From Denitrobacterium detoxificans (GTDB taxonomy: Bacteria > Actinomycetota > Coriobacteriia > Coriobacteriales > Eggerthellaceae): a DNA stretch of 64,000 bases. Location of the stretch: contig NZ_SUUH01000009.1 in assembly GCF_015062615.1 (NCBI RefSeq), positions 1-64,000 on the forward strand. The letters run 5' to 3'. The number at the start of each line of letters is the position of its first letter. The first letter of the stretch is position 1. Positions 43,442 to 52,554 of the stretch are shown here, one piece after another. The notes below the pieces were generated by a model, which saw only the letters and a list, made by a program, of their open reading frames with translations, did no database searches and was not told the origin of the DNA. The translations under genes and the position numbers were made by a program.

Positions 43442-44662
43442 ATGGCCAAAGTCAACGCAAATTACGCCAAGCTGCCCGGCAGCTATCTGTTCACCGAAAT
43501 CGCCCACCGCACGGCGCGCTACATGGAAGAGCACCCCGACGCGAAGATGATCAAGATGGGCATCGGCGACGTCACGCGCCCGCTGGTTCCCGCAGTACTG
43601 GAAGCCATGCACGACGCCGTCAACGACATGTCCACCAGCGAGAACTTCCACGGCTACGGCCCCGAGCAGGGCTACGACTTCCTGCGCAACGCCATCGTCG
43701 AGAACGACTTCGCCGCCCGCGGCGTCGACATCGCCGCCGACGAGATCTTCGTCTCCGACGGCGCCAAGAGCGACTGCGGCAATATCGGCGACCTGTTCGA
43801 CGTGGACAACGTGGTTGCCGTATGCGACCCCGTCTACCCCGTGTACGTGGACACTAACGCCATGGCCGGCCGCGCAGGCGACTACGACGAAGCCGCCCAG
43901 AACTGGACGAACATCGTCTACATGCCCACCACCGCAGAGAACGGCTTCTGCCCCGCCCTGCCCGAGCGCGACGCCGACATCATCTACCTGTGCTCGCCCA
44001 ACAACCCCACGGGCACCGTCCTCAACTTCGACCAGCTGAAGGTCTGGGTCGACTACGCCAACGAGCACGACTCGATCATCCTGTTCGACGCCGCATACGA
44101 GCGCTTCATCACCGAAGAGAACGTGCCGCACAGCATCTTCGAGGTACCCGGTGCCAAGACCTGCGCCATCGAGTTCCGTTCGTTCTCGAAGACGGCCGGC
44201 TTCACCGGCGCACGCTGCGGTTACACCGTGGTGCCGAAGGACCTGGTGCGCGACGGCCAGAGTCTGAACGCCATGTGGAACCGCCGTCAGACCACGAAGT
44301 TCAACGGCGCAAGCTACATCATCCAGCGTGGCGCTGCGGCCATCTACACACCCGAAGGCAAGCAGCAAATCGAGGACACGCTCGATTACTACCGCGCGAA
44401 TGCACGCGTAATCAAGGAAGGCCTGGAGGCCGCTGGCTTCACCGTATTCGGTGCTGTGAACAGCCCGTACGTCTGGTGCAAGACGCCCGAGGGCATGGGC
44501 TCCTGGGAGTTCTTCGACCTGCTGCTGACCAAGGCGAACATCATCACCACGCCGGGTGCGGGCTTCGGCCCCTCGGGCGAAGGCTACATCCGTCTTACCG
44601 CCTTCGGCGACGCCGAGGCAACCAAGGAAGCCATGCAGCGCATCGCTCAGCTGGAGCTGTAA
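43442..44662 (+). CDS. dapL: LL-diaminopimelate aminotransferase
   Basis: This PLP enzyme of 406 aa makes LL-diaminopimelate from tetrahydrodipicolinate in one step, for lysine and cell wall. Typical features are NANYAKLPGSYLFTEIAHRT at the start, GIGDVTRPLVPAV, the PLP pocket motif CSPNNPTGTVL and the Schiff-base Lys in SFSKTAGFTGARCGYTV (about residue 245). AAGGAG lies before the ATG and a strong terminator follows, so it is monocistronic. The DapL route is known from several anaerobes, plants and chlamydiae. Confidence 0.96.
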   Translation: MAKVNANYAKLPGSYLFTEIAHRTARYMEEHPDAKMIKMGIGDVTRPLVPAVLEAMHDAVNDMSTSENFHGYGPEQGYDFLRNAIVENDFAARGVDIAADEIFVSDGAKSDCGNIGDLFDVDNVVAVCDPVYPVYVDTNAMAGRAGDYDEAAQNWTNIVYMPTTAENGFCPALPERDADIIYLCSPNNPTGTVLNFDQLKVWVDYANEHDSIILFDAAYERFITEENVPHSIFEVPGAKTCAIEFRSFSKTAGFTGARCGYTVVPKDLVRDGQSLNAMWNRRQTTKFNGASYIIQRGAAAIYTPEGKQQIEDTLDYYRANARVIKEGLEAAGFTVFGAVNSPYVWCKTPEGMGSWEFFDLLLTKANIITTPGAGFGPSGEGYIRLTAFGDAEATKEAMQRIAQLEL

Positions 44663-44692
44663 ACGAGCGCCGCAAACAACCCGCAAACGCAA

Positions 44693-44733
44693 CCCCGCCC
44701 GCGCCAACCTTCGGCGCGCGCGGGGTTTGTTTT
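44693..44733 (+). terminator. Rho-independent terminator of dapL
   Basis: A GC-rich stem (CCCCGC..CGCGCC with GGCGCG..GCGGGG, one bulge) is followed by TTTGTTTT, 31 nt past the dapL stop. Confidence 0.85.
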
Positions 44734-44896
44734 ATTCCCGACCGGAAAATAACAAAGAATTAGACAGCCAACGCCCAATCGTCAAGCAGACATTATCAGC
44801 AATCGGACACCAACCACCAGCACCCCCATTGCCAACCCACGCGGCACCTGATATACAACCTATACGACGTAATCCGCTCACAAGGGAGGGCACGCC

Positions 44897-45529
44897 ATGG
44901 CATTCGACTTCAAGAAGGAATACCGCGACCTATACCAGCCCAAGACGAAACCGACCATTGTCGACGTGCCAAACATGCGCTTCATCGCCATAGAGGGATC
45001 GGGCGACCCAAACGAAGAAAACGGCGCATACTCAATTGCCGTGAGAGCGCTCTACGCCGTGGCCTACACGCTGAAAATGAGCTACAAAACCGACCACGTC
45101 ATCCCCGGCTTCTACGAATACGTCGTCCCGCCGCTGGAGGGTTTCTGGTGGCAGCCCGGCATCGCCGGCGTCGACTACGCCAACAAGTCAACCTTCCATT
45201 GGATCTCGGCCATACGCGTACCGGAATTCGTCGATGACACCCAGTTCGCCTGGGCAATCGAAGCCGCCACCGCAAAGAAGAAGCTCAACCTCTCGCATGT
45301 GCATCTCATCGACCTAAACGAGGGCACCTGCGTCCAATGCATGCACATTGGCCCCTACGATAACGAACCCGCAACCATCGACCTCATGCACGAGTTCGCA
45401 GCATCACAGGGCTACGAACTCGACTTCTCGGACGACCGCAGGCACCACGAGATCTACCTCTCCGACCCAAACAAGGCCAAACCCGAGAAGCTAAAGACCG
45501 TCGTGCGCCACCCCGTTTGCAAGGCATAG
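44897..45529 (+). CDS. GyrI-like small-molecule-binding domain protein
   Basis: This 210-aa cytoplasmic protein has the GyrI-like/SOUL-type binding fold and no DNA-binding domain. It begins MAFDFKKEYRDLYQPKTKPT and contains MRFIAIEGSGDPN (about 27-39), GFWWQPG and CVQCMHIGPYDNEP (about 141-154). The last stretch HHEIYLSDPNKAKPEKLKTV is typical of the family. Such proteins bind or hydrolyse hydrophobic drugs or cyclopropanoid compounds; the ligand here is unknown. An AAGGGAGG site precedes the ATG. Confidence 0.85.
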   Translation: MAFDFKKEYRDLYQPKTKPTIVDVPNMRFIAIEGSGDPNEENGAYSIAVRALYAVAYTLKMSYKTDHVIPGFYEYVVPPLEGFWWQPGIAGVDYANKSTFHWISAIRVPEFVDDTQFAWAIEAATAKKKLNLSHVHLIDLNEGTCVQCMHIGPYDNEPATIDLMHEFAASQGYELDFSDDRRHHEIYLSDPNKAKPEKLKTVVRHPVCKA

Positions 45530-45653
45530 TCGTAGGGACTTGCCCACCCGGCACGCACGGAAAAGCCCCGCGTGCTGGCCAACACAGGCAACGGGTGCGC
45601 CATCCCGCAGCGAGCAACAACGCCCGCAGCGGCTTCCGTCACCGCAAAGACCA

Positions 45654-45875
45654 AATTGGGCAAAATCAGCGATGCTTTTGTAAAAAATGTCGCCGTTTAC
45701 ACGTCGCGAGAGCCCGCGGAGGCGACACTCTCCGTAAGGCAAAATCGCGACCTGGGACAATACGCTCTCGTAACGCCCAAACAAGCCATCTGAAGCCCGA
45801 ATCGCCCTCATCAAGAGCTCATTAACGTGTAAACGGCGACATTTCTTACATTTAGTCGGCCAAATTTGCTCATTT
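45654..45875. repeat. Palindromic element, copy 2 of 3
   Basis: The inner arms 45679-45704 (beginning TGTAAAAAATGTCGCCG) and 45825-45850 are complementary over 26 nt with one mismatch. The outer GGGCAAAATC box pairs only partly with its partner. About 10 nt between boxes do not pair. The 120-nt centre is unique and includes one more GGCAAAATCG (45739-45748). Confidence 0.7.
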
Positions 45876-46003
45876 TCCTGCCGAGCGCGACCGAACGAAC
45901 CCATTTCACCATCCGCGCGACCAATTACGCAGGTCGGCGCCATCCCGCTACACACGAAGAGGGGGCATGATGCGCCCCGATTTCCACGCTGGAGACCCCG
46001 CTC

Positions 46004-46216
46004 GGCAAAATCGGCGCTCGCTTTGTAAAAAATTTGCCGCTGTACAGGTTCACCAGCGTACGAGCCAACTCATTCACACCACCGAGATGCTCGCGAACTG
46101 GGGATATGCCAGCATTTCCTACGCGTTGCACCTTTGCCGCCGCCAAACGACTCCAATTGCGGCCCATGTCACCTGTACAGCGACGAATTTTTTACATGAG
46201 AGCAGCGCTTTTTGCC
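46004..46216. repeat. Palindromic element, copy 3 of 3
   Basis: Inner arms 46024-46049 (TGTAAAAAATTTGCCGCTGT, then ACAGGT) and 46171-46196 pair over 26 nt with one possible G-U and one mismatch. Outer GGCAAAA boxes at both ends pair. The element has the same boxes and spacing as copies 1 and 2, with a different centre. Confidence 0.7.
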
Positions 46217-46349
46217 AAAACGGTTCTCCCAGGCGAATTACTAAGGAAATTTGACACGCGCAACCACGCCATACCACCACGTGCGCGACACCCCGCATGC
46301 ACGGCCGCGCCGCCTGCACGAACGCCACTGCCGTCCGTGCACGCCCCCG

Positions 46350-47021
46350 CTACACGCGAGCAGTCTCGATGCGCGCCACGAGCGCGGGAATATCCGCGGG
46401 CGCATGCGCGAGCTCGGTGGCATCCGCCAGCTCTTCGGGCGTGCCAAAGCCATACAGGCAGCCAATGCATGGCAAGCTATGCGCCGCTGACAAGGCAATA
46501 TCCTTATGCCTATCGCCAATGGCAATAAACGGCCCCTCGAAGTCACGCTCGATGGACTTGAAGATCTCTTCCTTGGGCGCGTAATCGAACTGCTGAGCGT
46601 TGTAATACCCGGAAAACCACTGGTCCAAGCCAAACGCCTTGCGCGCGGCCTCCTGATACTCCGTCGCGCAATTACTCAGAAACACCAGCGTATGCCCTGC
46701 CGCCTTCACGGCATCGAGCATCTGAGGAACGCCATCGTACAGCCGCGCCTTGCCCGCCGCCACAGCCTGGAGCATGACATCCTTCACGTGCAGCGCCGCC
46801 GGCTCGGCCACCTCCCACGGAATCTCGGGCGCCAGGCGCGCCCAGGCCTCGAATACGTTCAAGCCCAGGTTGCGCTCCAATTCCTCGCGTGCGAACGTGC
46901 GCGGACGAGCCTTCCCCGCATCAACCAGCGTCTGGTATCCCGCGGGAAACGCATTGGCATACACGTACATGCTGTCATGCAGCGTGCCGTCATAATCAAA
47001 AACCAACGTGGAGGGCTTCAT
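46350..47021 (-). CDS. HAD-family hydrolase
   Basis: This 223-aa phosphatase of the HAD superfamily (phosphoglycolate phosphatase-like group) has the nucleophile motif FDYDGTLHDS (about 8-17), motif II FLSNCAT (about 108-114) and motif IV IAIGDRHKDIALS (about 165-177). A helical cap lies between motifs I and II. The substrate is not predictable. The ATG has GAGAGGAG upstream. It stands downstream of the rib operon on the same strand but is separated by a terminator. Confidence 0.88.
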   Translation of the reverse strand: MKPSTLVFDYDGTLHDSMYVYANAFPAGYQTLVDAGKARPRTFAREELERNLGLNVFEAWARLAPEIPWEVAEPAALHVKDVMLQAVAAGKARLYDGVPQMLDAVKAAGHTLVFLSNCATEYQEAARKAFGLDQWFSGYYNAQQFDYAPKEEIFKSIERDFEGPFIAIGDRHKDIALSAAHSLPCIGCLYGFGTPEELADATELAHAPADIPALVARIETARV

Positions 47022-47045
47022 GCCCGCTCCTCTCGAACGCACGTA

Positions 47046-47080
47046 AGCAAACGGGGCAACCGGCCAGCCGATTGCCCCGT
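47046..47080 (-). terminator. Terminator of the rib operon
   Basis: The stem ACGGGGCAAtCGG/CCGgTTGCCCCGT (one mismatch) has a 4-nt loop and is followed on the minus strand by TTGCTTACG. The T run is short. It lies 52 nt past the ribH stop. Confidence 0.6.
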
Positions 47081-47131
47081 AGCTCTACCCTAAACGATGC
47101 AACGCGCAAACAGCGCCGCTATCGCAAAACG

Positions 47132-47599
47132 CTAAATTTGCCCCATGACATTGCAAAGCTCGATGGCCCCCAGCGCGCACTCGCTGCCCTTGTTGCCCAC
47201 CTTGCTGCCGGCACGCTCGATGGCCTGCTCGATGGTATCGGTGGTAAGCACGCCCATCATAACGGGGATGCCAGCTTTCAGCGACACCTGGGCAATGCCC
47301 TTCGAGACCTCGTTGCAGACCACATCGTAATGGCTGGTAGCGCCACGAATCACCGCGCCCAGGCAAATAACCGCGTCGAACTTGCCGCTTTCGGCCATGC
47401 GCTGCGCCACCAGGGGAATCTCGAACGCGCCCGGCACCCAGGCGGCCGTAATGTTCTCCTCGGGCACGTTGTGGCGCACCAGGCCATCGATGGCGCCCTC
47501 CAGCAGCTTGCCGGTGATGAACTCGTTGAAGCGCGCCACCACAATGCCCACGCGCAGATTCTCGTTTACGACCTTACCCTCGATTACGTTAATTGCCAT
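47132..47599 (-). CDS. ribH: 6,7-dimethyl-8-ribityllumazine synthase
   Basis: This 155-aa enzyme condenses the ribityl pyrimidine with dihydroxybutanone phosphate, the next-to-last riboflavin step. Motifs are [10 protein letters not shown] (about 19-28), [13 protein letters not shown] (about 54-66), [15 protein letters not shown] (about 81-95) and the catalytic His in that loop. The N-terminus ([20 protein letters not shown]) is normal. Last gene of the rib operon. Confidence 0.97.
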   Translation of the reverse strand: MAINVIEGKVVNENLRVGIVVARFNEFITGKLLEGAIDGLVRHNVPEENITAAWVPGAFEIPLVAQRMAESGKFDAVICLGAVIRGATSHYDVVCNEVSKGIAQVSLKAGIPVMMGVLTTDTIEQAIERAGSKVGNKGSECALGAIELCNVMGQI

Positions 47600-47644
47600 G
47601 TTGGTTTCCTCCTGTTGATCCTTATAGCCGCTTATTTCCCACGC

Positions 47645-48865
47645 TTACACCAATGCGGGCTCTTGAAGAATGCTCTCGAACACGTGGCCCATCTTCTCGC
47701 GCTTCGTCTGTAGATACGCACGGTCGTGCTCCTGCGGCTCGATTTCGATGGGCACGCGCTCCACGATCTCCAAGTTGAAATCGCCCAGGCCATACACCTT
47801 TTCGGGATTGTTGGTGAGCAGACGAATGCTACGGCAGCCCAAGTTGCGCAGAATCTGCGCCCCCGACCAGTATTCGCGCAGGTCGGGCTTGAACCCCAAC
47901 GCCACGTTGGCCTCTACCGTATCCATGCCCTGCTCCTGCAGCGCATATGCTCGAATCTTGTTGATCAGGCCAATGCCGCGACCTTCCTGACGCATGTACA
48001 GCAGCACGCCACGACCCTCGGTCTCGATCTGCTTGAGAGCGCTATGCAGCTGGTCGCCGCAATCGCAGCGCTGGCTACCGAACACATCGCCCGTCAGGCA
48101 TTCGGAATGCACGCGGCACAGCACGTTACAGCCGTCGCCAATCTCGCCCTTCACCAGGGCAACGTGCTCCTCGCCCGTGATGTCGTTCACGAAGCCGTGA
48201 ATCTGGAACTCGCCATACTGCGTGGGCAACTTGGCCGTAGCAGCCTCGCGCATATGGTTATCGTGCACACGGCAATAATCCTGCAGCTGCTTGATGGAGA
48301 TAAGGCACAGTCCCCATTCGCGAGCCTTTTCGACCAGCTCGCTCGTGCGCATCATAGTGCCATCCTCGCGCATGATCTCGCAGCACAGGCCGCACTGCGC
48401 CATGCCAGCATGACGCAGCAGGTCGACCGTCGCCTCGGTGTGCCCGTTGCGCTCCAGCACGCCACCGCGCTTGGCCACCAAGGGGAACATATGCCCAGGC
48501 CTGCGGAAATCCTCGGGACGCGCCGCAGGATCGACGCACTTCATAGCCGTCAGGCTGCGCTCGGCCGCCGAAATGCCCGTCGTGGTCTCCACGTGGTCGA
48601 TAGACACGGTGAACGCAGTCTCGTGATTGTCGGTGTTCTCGGAAACCATTTGCTGGAAGTTAAGCTTATGGGCGAGCTCCTGGCTCATGGGCATGCAAAT
48701 AAGACCCTTGGCCTGCGACGCCATAAAGTTCACGTTCGCCTGCGTGGCGAATTCCGCCGCGCAGATCAGGTCGCCCTCGTTTTCGCGATCGGGGTCGTCC
48801 ACCACCATGATCAGGTGGCCCATCTGCAGTTCGGCAATCGCCTCTGCTACGGTGTTCAGTTCCAT
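47645..48865 (-). CDS. ribBA: Bifunctional DHBP synthase / GTP cyclohydrolase II
   Basis: This 406-aa fusion starts both branches of riboflavin synthesis. The N-terminal DHBP synthase has [18 protein letters not shown] (about 20-37) and HTEATVDL. The C-terminal GTP cyclohydrolase II has the zinc motif [17 protein letters not shown] (about 255-271) and RQEGRGIGL (about 292-300). The ATG follows an AGAGAGG site; 77 upstream in-frame codons overlap ribE in another frame and are not used. In the operon between ribE and ribH. Confidence 0.97.
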   Translation of the reverse strand: MELNTVAEAIAELQMGHLIMVVDDPDRENEGDLICAAEFATQANVNFMASQAKGLICMPMSQELAHKLNFQQMVSENTDNHETAFTVSIDHVETTTGISAAERSLTAMKCVDPAARPEDFRRPGHMFPLVAKRGGVLERNGHTEATVDLLRHAGMAQCGLCCEIMREDGTMMRTSELVEKAREWGLCLISIKQLQDYCRVHDNHMREAATAKLPTQYGEFQIHGFVNDITGEEHVALVKGEIGDGCNVLCRVHSECLTGDVFGSQRCDCGDQLHSALKQIETEGRGVLLYMRQEGRGIGLINKIRAYALQEQGMDTVEANVALGFKPDLREYWSGAQILRNLGCRSIRLLTNNPEKVYGLGDFNLEIVERVPIEIEPQEHDRAYLQTKREKMGHVFESILQEPALV

Positions 48866-48911
48866 ATGAGTTCCTCTCTCCTTGAAGAAGTTGATTCCAA
48901 ATGACGCGCGG

Positions 48912-49619
48912 TTAGAATCCGTTGCGCGCGAGAAATTCCATCGTGAGGCCCGACGGGCGGCCGCTCGAGCCGTCTGCCTGCGCAGACGCGAGCGGAGTTG
49001 CAGGTGCGTCGGCCGCAGGCATGCCGCCTGCCGCGCCACCCAACAGCTTTTGCACGTACTTGCCCAGCATGTCGTTTTCCAGATTGACCGTGTCACCCGG
49101 GCGTTTCCTCAGCAGTACCGTCTGGGCACCAGTGTGCGGAATGACAGACACCTCGAACTCGTTGCCCTGAACGCTGGCAACGGTCAGGCTGATGCCATCG
49201 ATGGCGATGGAGCCCTGCGGAACCACGAGCGCCGTGATGCGCGGCTCGGTGCGAATGCGTACGCGCACGGCGTTTTCCTCGGCACGACGCTGCACGATCG
49301 TGCCCACGCCATCGATGTGCCCCGACACGACATGACCGCCGAACCGCCCGTTCGCCGGCATGGCGCGCTCCAAGTCGACGAGGCTTCCAGGCACAAGTTC
49401 GCCCAGGTTGGACGCGCTCAGCGTTTGCGGCATGACATCGGCGCTGAACTCGTCGGCGCCCATAGCCGTCACGGTAAGGCACACGCCATTCGTGGCAATG
49501 CTGTCGCCGATGCGCGTTCCCTCTAGGACGGCGCGGCACGCAATGACGATCTTGCCCGCCTGGCCCCGCGGAGGCATGCGCCGAACCGAGCCCACTTCCT
49601 CTACAATGCCCGTGAACAT
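48912..49619 (-). CDS. ribE: Riboflavin synthase, alpha subunit
   Basis: This 235-aa enzyme turns two lumazines into riboflavin. It has the two repeated lumazine-binding halves: [12 protein letters not shown] with ATNGVCLTV, and [13 protein letters not shown] with [12 protein letters not shown]. After the second half a Gly/Ala-rich tail of about 35 residues is an unusual extension ([19 protein letters not shown]). The start codon overlaps the ribD stop by one base. Confidence 0.96.
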   Translation of the reverse strand: MFTGIVEEVGSVRRMPPRGQAGKIVIACRAVLEGTRIGDSIATNGVCLTVTAMGADEFSADVMPQTLSASNLGELVPGSLVDLERAMPANGRFGGHVVSGHIDGVGTIVQRRAEENAVRVRIRTEPRITALVVPQGSIAIDGISLTVASVQGNEFEVSVIPHTGAQTVLLRKRPGDTVNLENDMLGKYVQKLLGGAAGGMPAADAPATPLASAQADGSSGRPSGLTMEFLARNGF

Positions 49620-50833
49620 TACCTATCTCCTTCCGCCCGCGAAGGCTGCATCAGGGAATACGTAAGCTTGACATCGGAACCCAACACCTCGACGCGCGGC
49701 GCACCTAGCGGCAGGGCGTTCGCCATGAGCTCCACGCCCAAGCCCGCCACCGGCGTCTTGGCGTCGCCGCCCACAATCTTGGGGGCAACGTACGCAATCG
49801 CCTCGTTCACGAACCCGCCTGCAAAGGCACTCGCCAACAACGTGGCGCCACCCTCCAGAAGCATCGAGTCGACCTCGCGTTCGCCCAGGTAATCAAGAAG
49901 CGCCGCGAAATCGACGCGCCCATCGGCGGCAGGCAGGCACGCAAGCCTGATGCCCGCGGCCTCCAACGCCTCGCGTTTTCCATGGGAGTCGGCCGCATAG
50001 GCAACCAGCACGGGCACCTCACGTGCCGTGCGCACGAGCGCGCTTTCCAGCGGAATACGCAGGTTGCTATCCACGATCACGCGCAGGGGCTGACGCGATT
50101 CGCCCGCGCGACGGCACGTGAGCAAGGGATCATCGGCCAGCACGGTGTTCACGCCGACACAGATGGACGCCAGGCGATGACGAAGTTCATGCACGTCGGC
50201 ACGCGACTCCTCGCCCGACACCCAGCGGGCATCACCCGTGGATGTGGTAATCTTCCCGTCGGCCGTCATGGCCCACTTGGCCACCACGTACGGACGACGG
50301 CGCGTGATGTAGTGGAAGAACGCGGGATTGAGCGTATCGCATTCCGAACGCAGGCAATCCTGGTCGACCCGAATGCCCGCCGCACGCAAGCGCGCCACAC
50401 CTCGGCCACTTACCAGGGGATTCGGGTCGCGACTGCCAATTACCACGCGCGAGACACCCGCGTCTACCAACGCGTCGGCACACGGGGGCTGATGCCCCGT
50501 ATGGCTGCACGGCTCCAACGTGACATACACGGTCGCACCCGCGGGGTCCTCCCCCGCCGCCACGCAGGCCGCAAGCGCATTACGCTCCGCATGGGCTTCG
50601 CCAAAACGCTCGTGGCATCCAGCGCCAATCACGCGACCGGCCTTCACGACTACGGCACCTACCAGCGGATTCGGATTCGTCCAACCCGCAGCGGACCGCG
50701 CAAGCTCGACGGCCTGCGCCATGAAGCGCTCATCGGCGGAACGCTGCACGCCACGAGCAATGCCCGCCGCAGCGTCACGCACCACGGACGCAACCGCCTC
50801 GATACGATGCAAGCTGGAGGAATCGTTTGCCAT
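49619..50833 (-). CDS. ribD: Bifunctional riboflavin deaminase/reductase
   Basis: This 404-aa enzyme has an N-terminal zinc deaminase (GEAHAERNAL and EPCSHTGHQPPCADAL, about 80-130) and a C-terminal reductase (VVAKWAMTADGKI, CVGVNTVLADDPLLTCR, MLLEGGATL). A 28-residue N-terminal extension precedes the usual MAQAVELA start. The ATG has GAAAGGA upstream; 50 upstream in-frame codons lie in the leader, which carries the FMN riboswitch and its terminator, and are not used. First gene of the rib operon. Confidence 0.96.
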   Translation of the reverse strand: MANDSSSLHRIEAVASVVRDAAAGIARGVQRSADERFMAQAVELARSAAGWTNPNPLVGAVVVKAGRVIGAGCHERFGEAHAERNALAACVAAGEDPAGATVYVTLEPCSHTGHQPPCADALVDAGVSRVVIGSRDPNPLVSGRGVARLRAAGIRVDQDCLRSECDTLNPAFFHYITRRRPYVVAKWAMTADGKITTSTGDARWVSGEESRADVHELRHRLASICVGVNTVLADDPLLTCRRAGESRQPLRVIVDSNLRIPLESALVRTAREVPVLVAYAADSHGKREALEAAGIRLACLPAADGRVDFAALLDYLGEREVDSMLLEGGATLLASAFAGGFVNEAIAYVAPKIVGGDAKTPVAGLGVELMANALPLGAPRVEVLGSDVKLTYSLMQPSRAEGDR

Positions 50834-50910
50834 CGCATGTCCTTTCGTTGCCAAGCGGGCCCCGCCCGCCATACCGCCCACACGCGTATTCGTGCAGGTA
50901 AGCGGACATG

Positions 50911-50940
50911 AAAAACGCCCGCCAGAAACCTGACGGGCGT
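50911..50940 (-). terminator. Terminator of the FMN riboswitch expression platform
   Basis: A near-perfect 11-bp stem (ACGCCCGTCAG/CTGGCGGGCGT on the minus strand, one mismatch) is followed by TTTTT. It lies between the FMN aptamer and ribD and would stop transcription when FMN is bound. Confidence 0.85.
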
Positions 50941-50997
50941 AGCAACCGAAAGACATGCCACTACGGCATGTACAGCACGACATACGTCGCGCTTCAG

Positions 50998-51132
50998 TTT
51001 CCGTTCTTCCATCCGGACTGTAACCGTTGGTCCTGGATTCTCACCAGATCAGCCGCTTGCGCGGGTCGCGGACTTAGGGCTTGCGCCCCTTACCGCCAGT
51101 GAGGAATTTCACCTCGCCCTGAACAGATATCT
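50998..51132 (-). ncRNA. FMN riboswitch (RFN element)
   Basis: Read on the minus strand, the leader shows the conserved RFN blocks in order: TTCAGGGCGAGGTGAAATTC, CTCACTGGCGGTAA, AGTCCGCGACCC, GGTGAGAATCCAGGACCAAC and GGTTACAGTCCGGATGGAAG. It binds FMN and controls the rib operon downstream, here with a terminator at 50911-50940. Confidence 0.96.
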
Positions 51133-51297
51133 TGGGGAGCACTATAGGCCAAGCGCCCCATGCCGCGCAAGACCTATTTTCGTTTGCAATAGGATTCTTG
51201 AGAGACCATTACGAACATGCCATAATTGATGGCGTTAAGGTGCCGTTTCGTGGCGTCATGCGCCCACGGCATAACTTTCAGGGGGAAGGGAGTCATC

Positions 51298-52392
51298 ATG
51301 TTCTGCCCGCACTGTAACGCATCCGTTGCCGACGGATCGAAGTTCTGCCCCTCGTGCGGCAAGCCGCTCGAAACACCAGAAGCAAGCCCGCAAACAGGGC
51401 AAACTCCCCAATACGGACAGCCCCTAGAAACCTCGACACCTGCCACTGCGCCCGTGGAGCCCACCGCCGTCATACCTCCCGTGGGCGCCGCCAGTCAGGC
51501 AAACGCAGCTGGTACGCCAACCACCCCAACGCCAGGCTACACGCCTCCGGGAACCGTCCCACCCGCGGCTACGGAACCCTGGTACGGCAAGACCTGGGTC
51601 ATCATTCTCTTCCTCATCTTCTTCTGGCCCGTGGGCCTCATCCTCATGTGGATGAAGACATGCAAATGGGAAAAGGCGGTCAAGGTCGTCGTCACCGTTC
51701 TGTTTGCGGTTTACGTTGCCGCCTCGATCTTCTTCGTCACCAGCATGATGAGCAGCCTTACGAACCTGGCCGCGACGAGCGCCACGCAAAGCGCCGTCAC
51801 AAGCACTCAGCCAAACACCAATTCGGGCAGCTCGAGCGACAACAAGAATTCGGGAAACTCCTCGAACTCGGGCAATTCCGGCTCATCCAATTCCGGCTCC
51901 TCGAACTCGGGCAATTCCGGTAGTTCGGGCAATTCCGGCTCTTCCGGCAGTGGCTCGTCGGGCTCTAGCTCCAGCTCGTCGGCCATCAACTACTCCAACA
52001 CCCGCTATGGGTACAGCTGCACCCTACCGGCCGGATTTACGTTGCTGAGCGAATCGGCTAACGGTGACGGCGCCACGTACTTCAACTCCGAATACAACAT
52101 GACCGTGAAGGTCTTCGGATTCAACAACACGAACGGCCTGGACGGCAGCCAGCTGGAAGAAGGCTGGTGGAATGGCTCGACCAGCGCTAGCACCCAGAAC
52201 ATCGACAACCTGTGGATGCTGTATCAGTACGACAGCACGAAGGAATACGTATACGCTGCCTACGTGGGAGACGGGTCCATCGTTGAAGTCGATATCGACT
52301 TCCCCCTACAGTCGGACAACACCGACGAAATGGACATCGCCTCGGAAATCATGGTGAGCTTGACCCCGGGCGACCTCACGGTCGCACACTAG
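51298..52392 (+). CDS. Zinc-ribbon membrane protein with Ser/Gly linker
   Basis: This 364-aa protein starts MFCPHCNASVADGSKFCPSC, a zinc ribbon with two CxxC knuckles. A Pro/Thr-rich linker, two membrane helices (WVIILFLIFFWPVGLILMW at about 100-120 and a second at about 130-150), a long Ser/Asn/Gly repeat (about 178-235, SSNSGNSG units) and an exported C-terminal domain of about 120 residues (beginning NYSNTRYGYSCTLPAGFTLL) follow. The last domain resembles the PsbP/lipoprotein-like folds of unknown role in other Actinobacteria; that comparison is tentative. It is divergent from the rib operon. GGGGGAAGGGAG precedes the ATG. Confidence 0.75.
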   Translation: MFCPHCNASVADGSKFCPSCGKPLETPEASPQTGQTPQYGQPLETSTPATAPVEPTAVIPPVGAASQANAAGTPTTPTPGYTPPGTVPPAATEPWYGKTWVIILFLIFFWPVGLILMWMKTCKWEKAVKVVVTVLFAVYVAASIFFVTSMMSSLTNLAATSATQSAVTSTQPNTNSGSSSDNKNSGNSSNSGNSGSSNSGSSNSGNSGSSGNSGSSGSGSSGSSSSSSAINYSNTRYGYSCTLPAGFTLLSESANGDGATYFNSEYNMTVKVFGFNNTNGLDGSQLEEGWWNGSTSASTQNIDNLWMLYQYDSTKEYVYAAYVGDGSIVEVDIDFPLQSDNTDEMDIASEIMVSLTPGDLTVAH

Positions 52393-52429
52393 CCCAGGCC
52401 ACAACAGCGCAGGCATACGCACAAACGAA

Positions 52430-52467
52430 AGCCGGGCTGCCAGCACATGCGGGCAGCCCGGTTTGTC
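52430..52467 (+). terminator. Terminator of the zinc-ribbon gene
   Basis: A 10-bp stem CCGGGCTGCC/GGGCAGCCCGG is followed by TTTGTC, 40 nt past the stop. Confidence 0.75.
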
Positions 52468-52480
52468 ATGTCAATGCAGC

Positions 52481-52542
52481 GTTACGCAAAACCCGACGCA
52501 CCATACGCGGTACGACGATTACGCCAAAACCCGACGCACCAT
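52481..52542. repeat. Direct repeat of 24-25 bp
   Basis: TTACGC(C)AAAACCCGACGCACCAT occurs twice, 38 bp apart, between the zinc-ribbon terminator and the flavin reductase stop. It is non-coding. It may be a small tandem duplication. Confidence 0.6.
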
Positions 52543-52554
52543 GCGGCGCAGACG

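Larger units (their letters stand above)
45530..46349. other. Intergenic region holding two palindromic elements
   Basis: No gene is supported in 820 bp. It contains two copies of the TGTAAAAAAT palindromic element in tandem, about 130 bp apart. The rest is GC-rich sequence with random short frames. No promoter was assigned. Confidence 0.6.

Noticed and set aside
51840..51980. Simple DNA repeat with period 6-18
   Set aside because: It encodes the Ser/Asn/Gly linker of the zinc-ribbon protein in frame, so it is not a separate repeat element.
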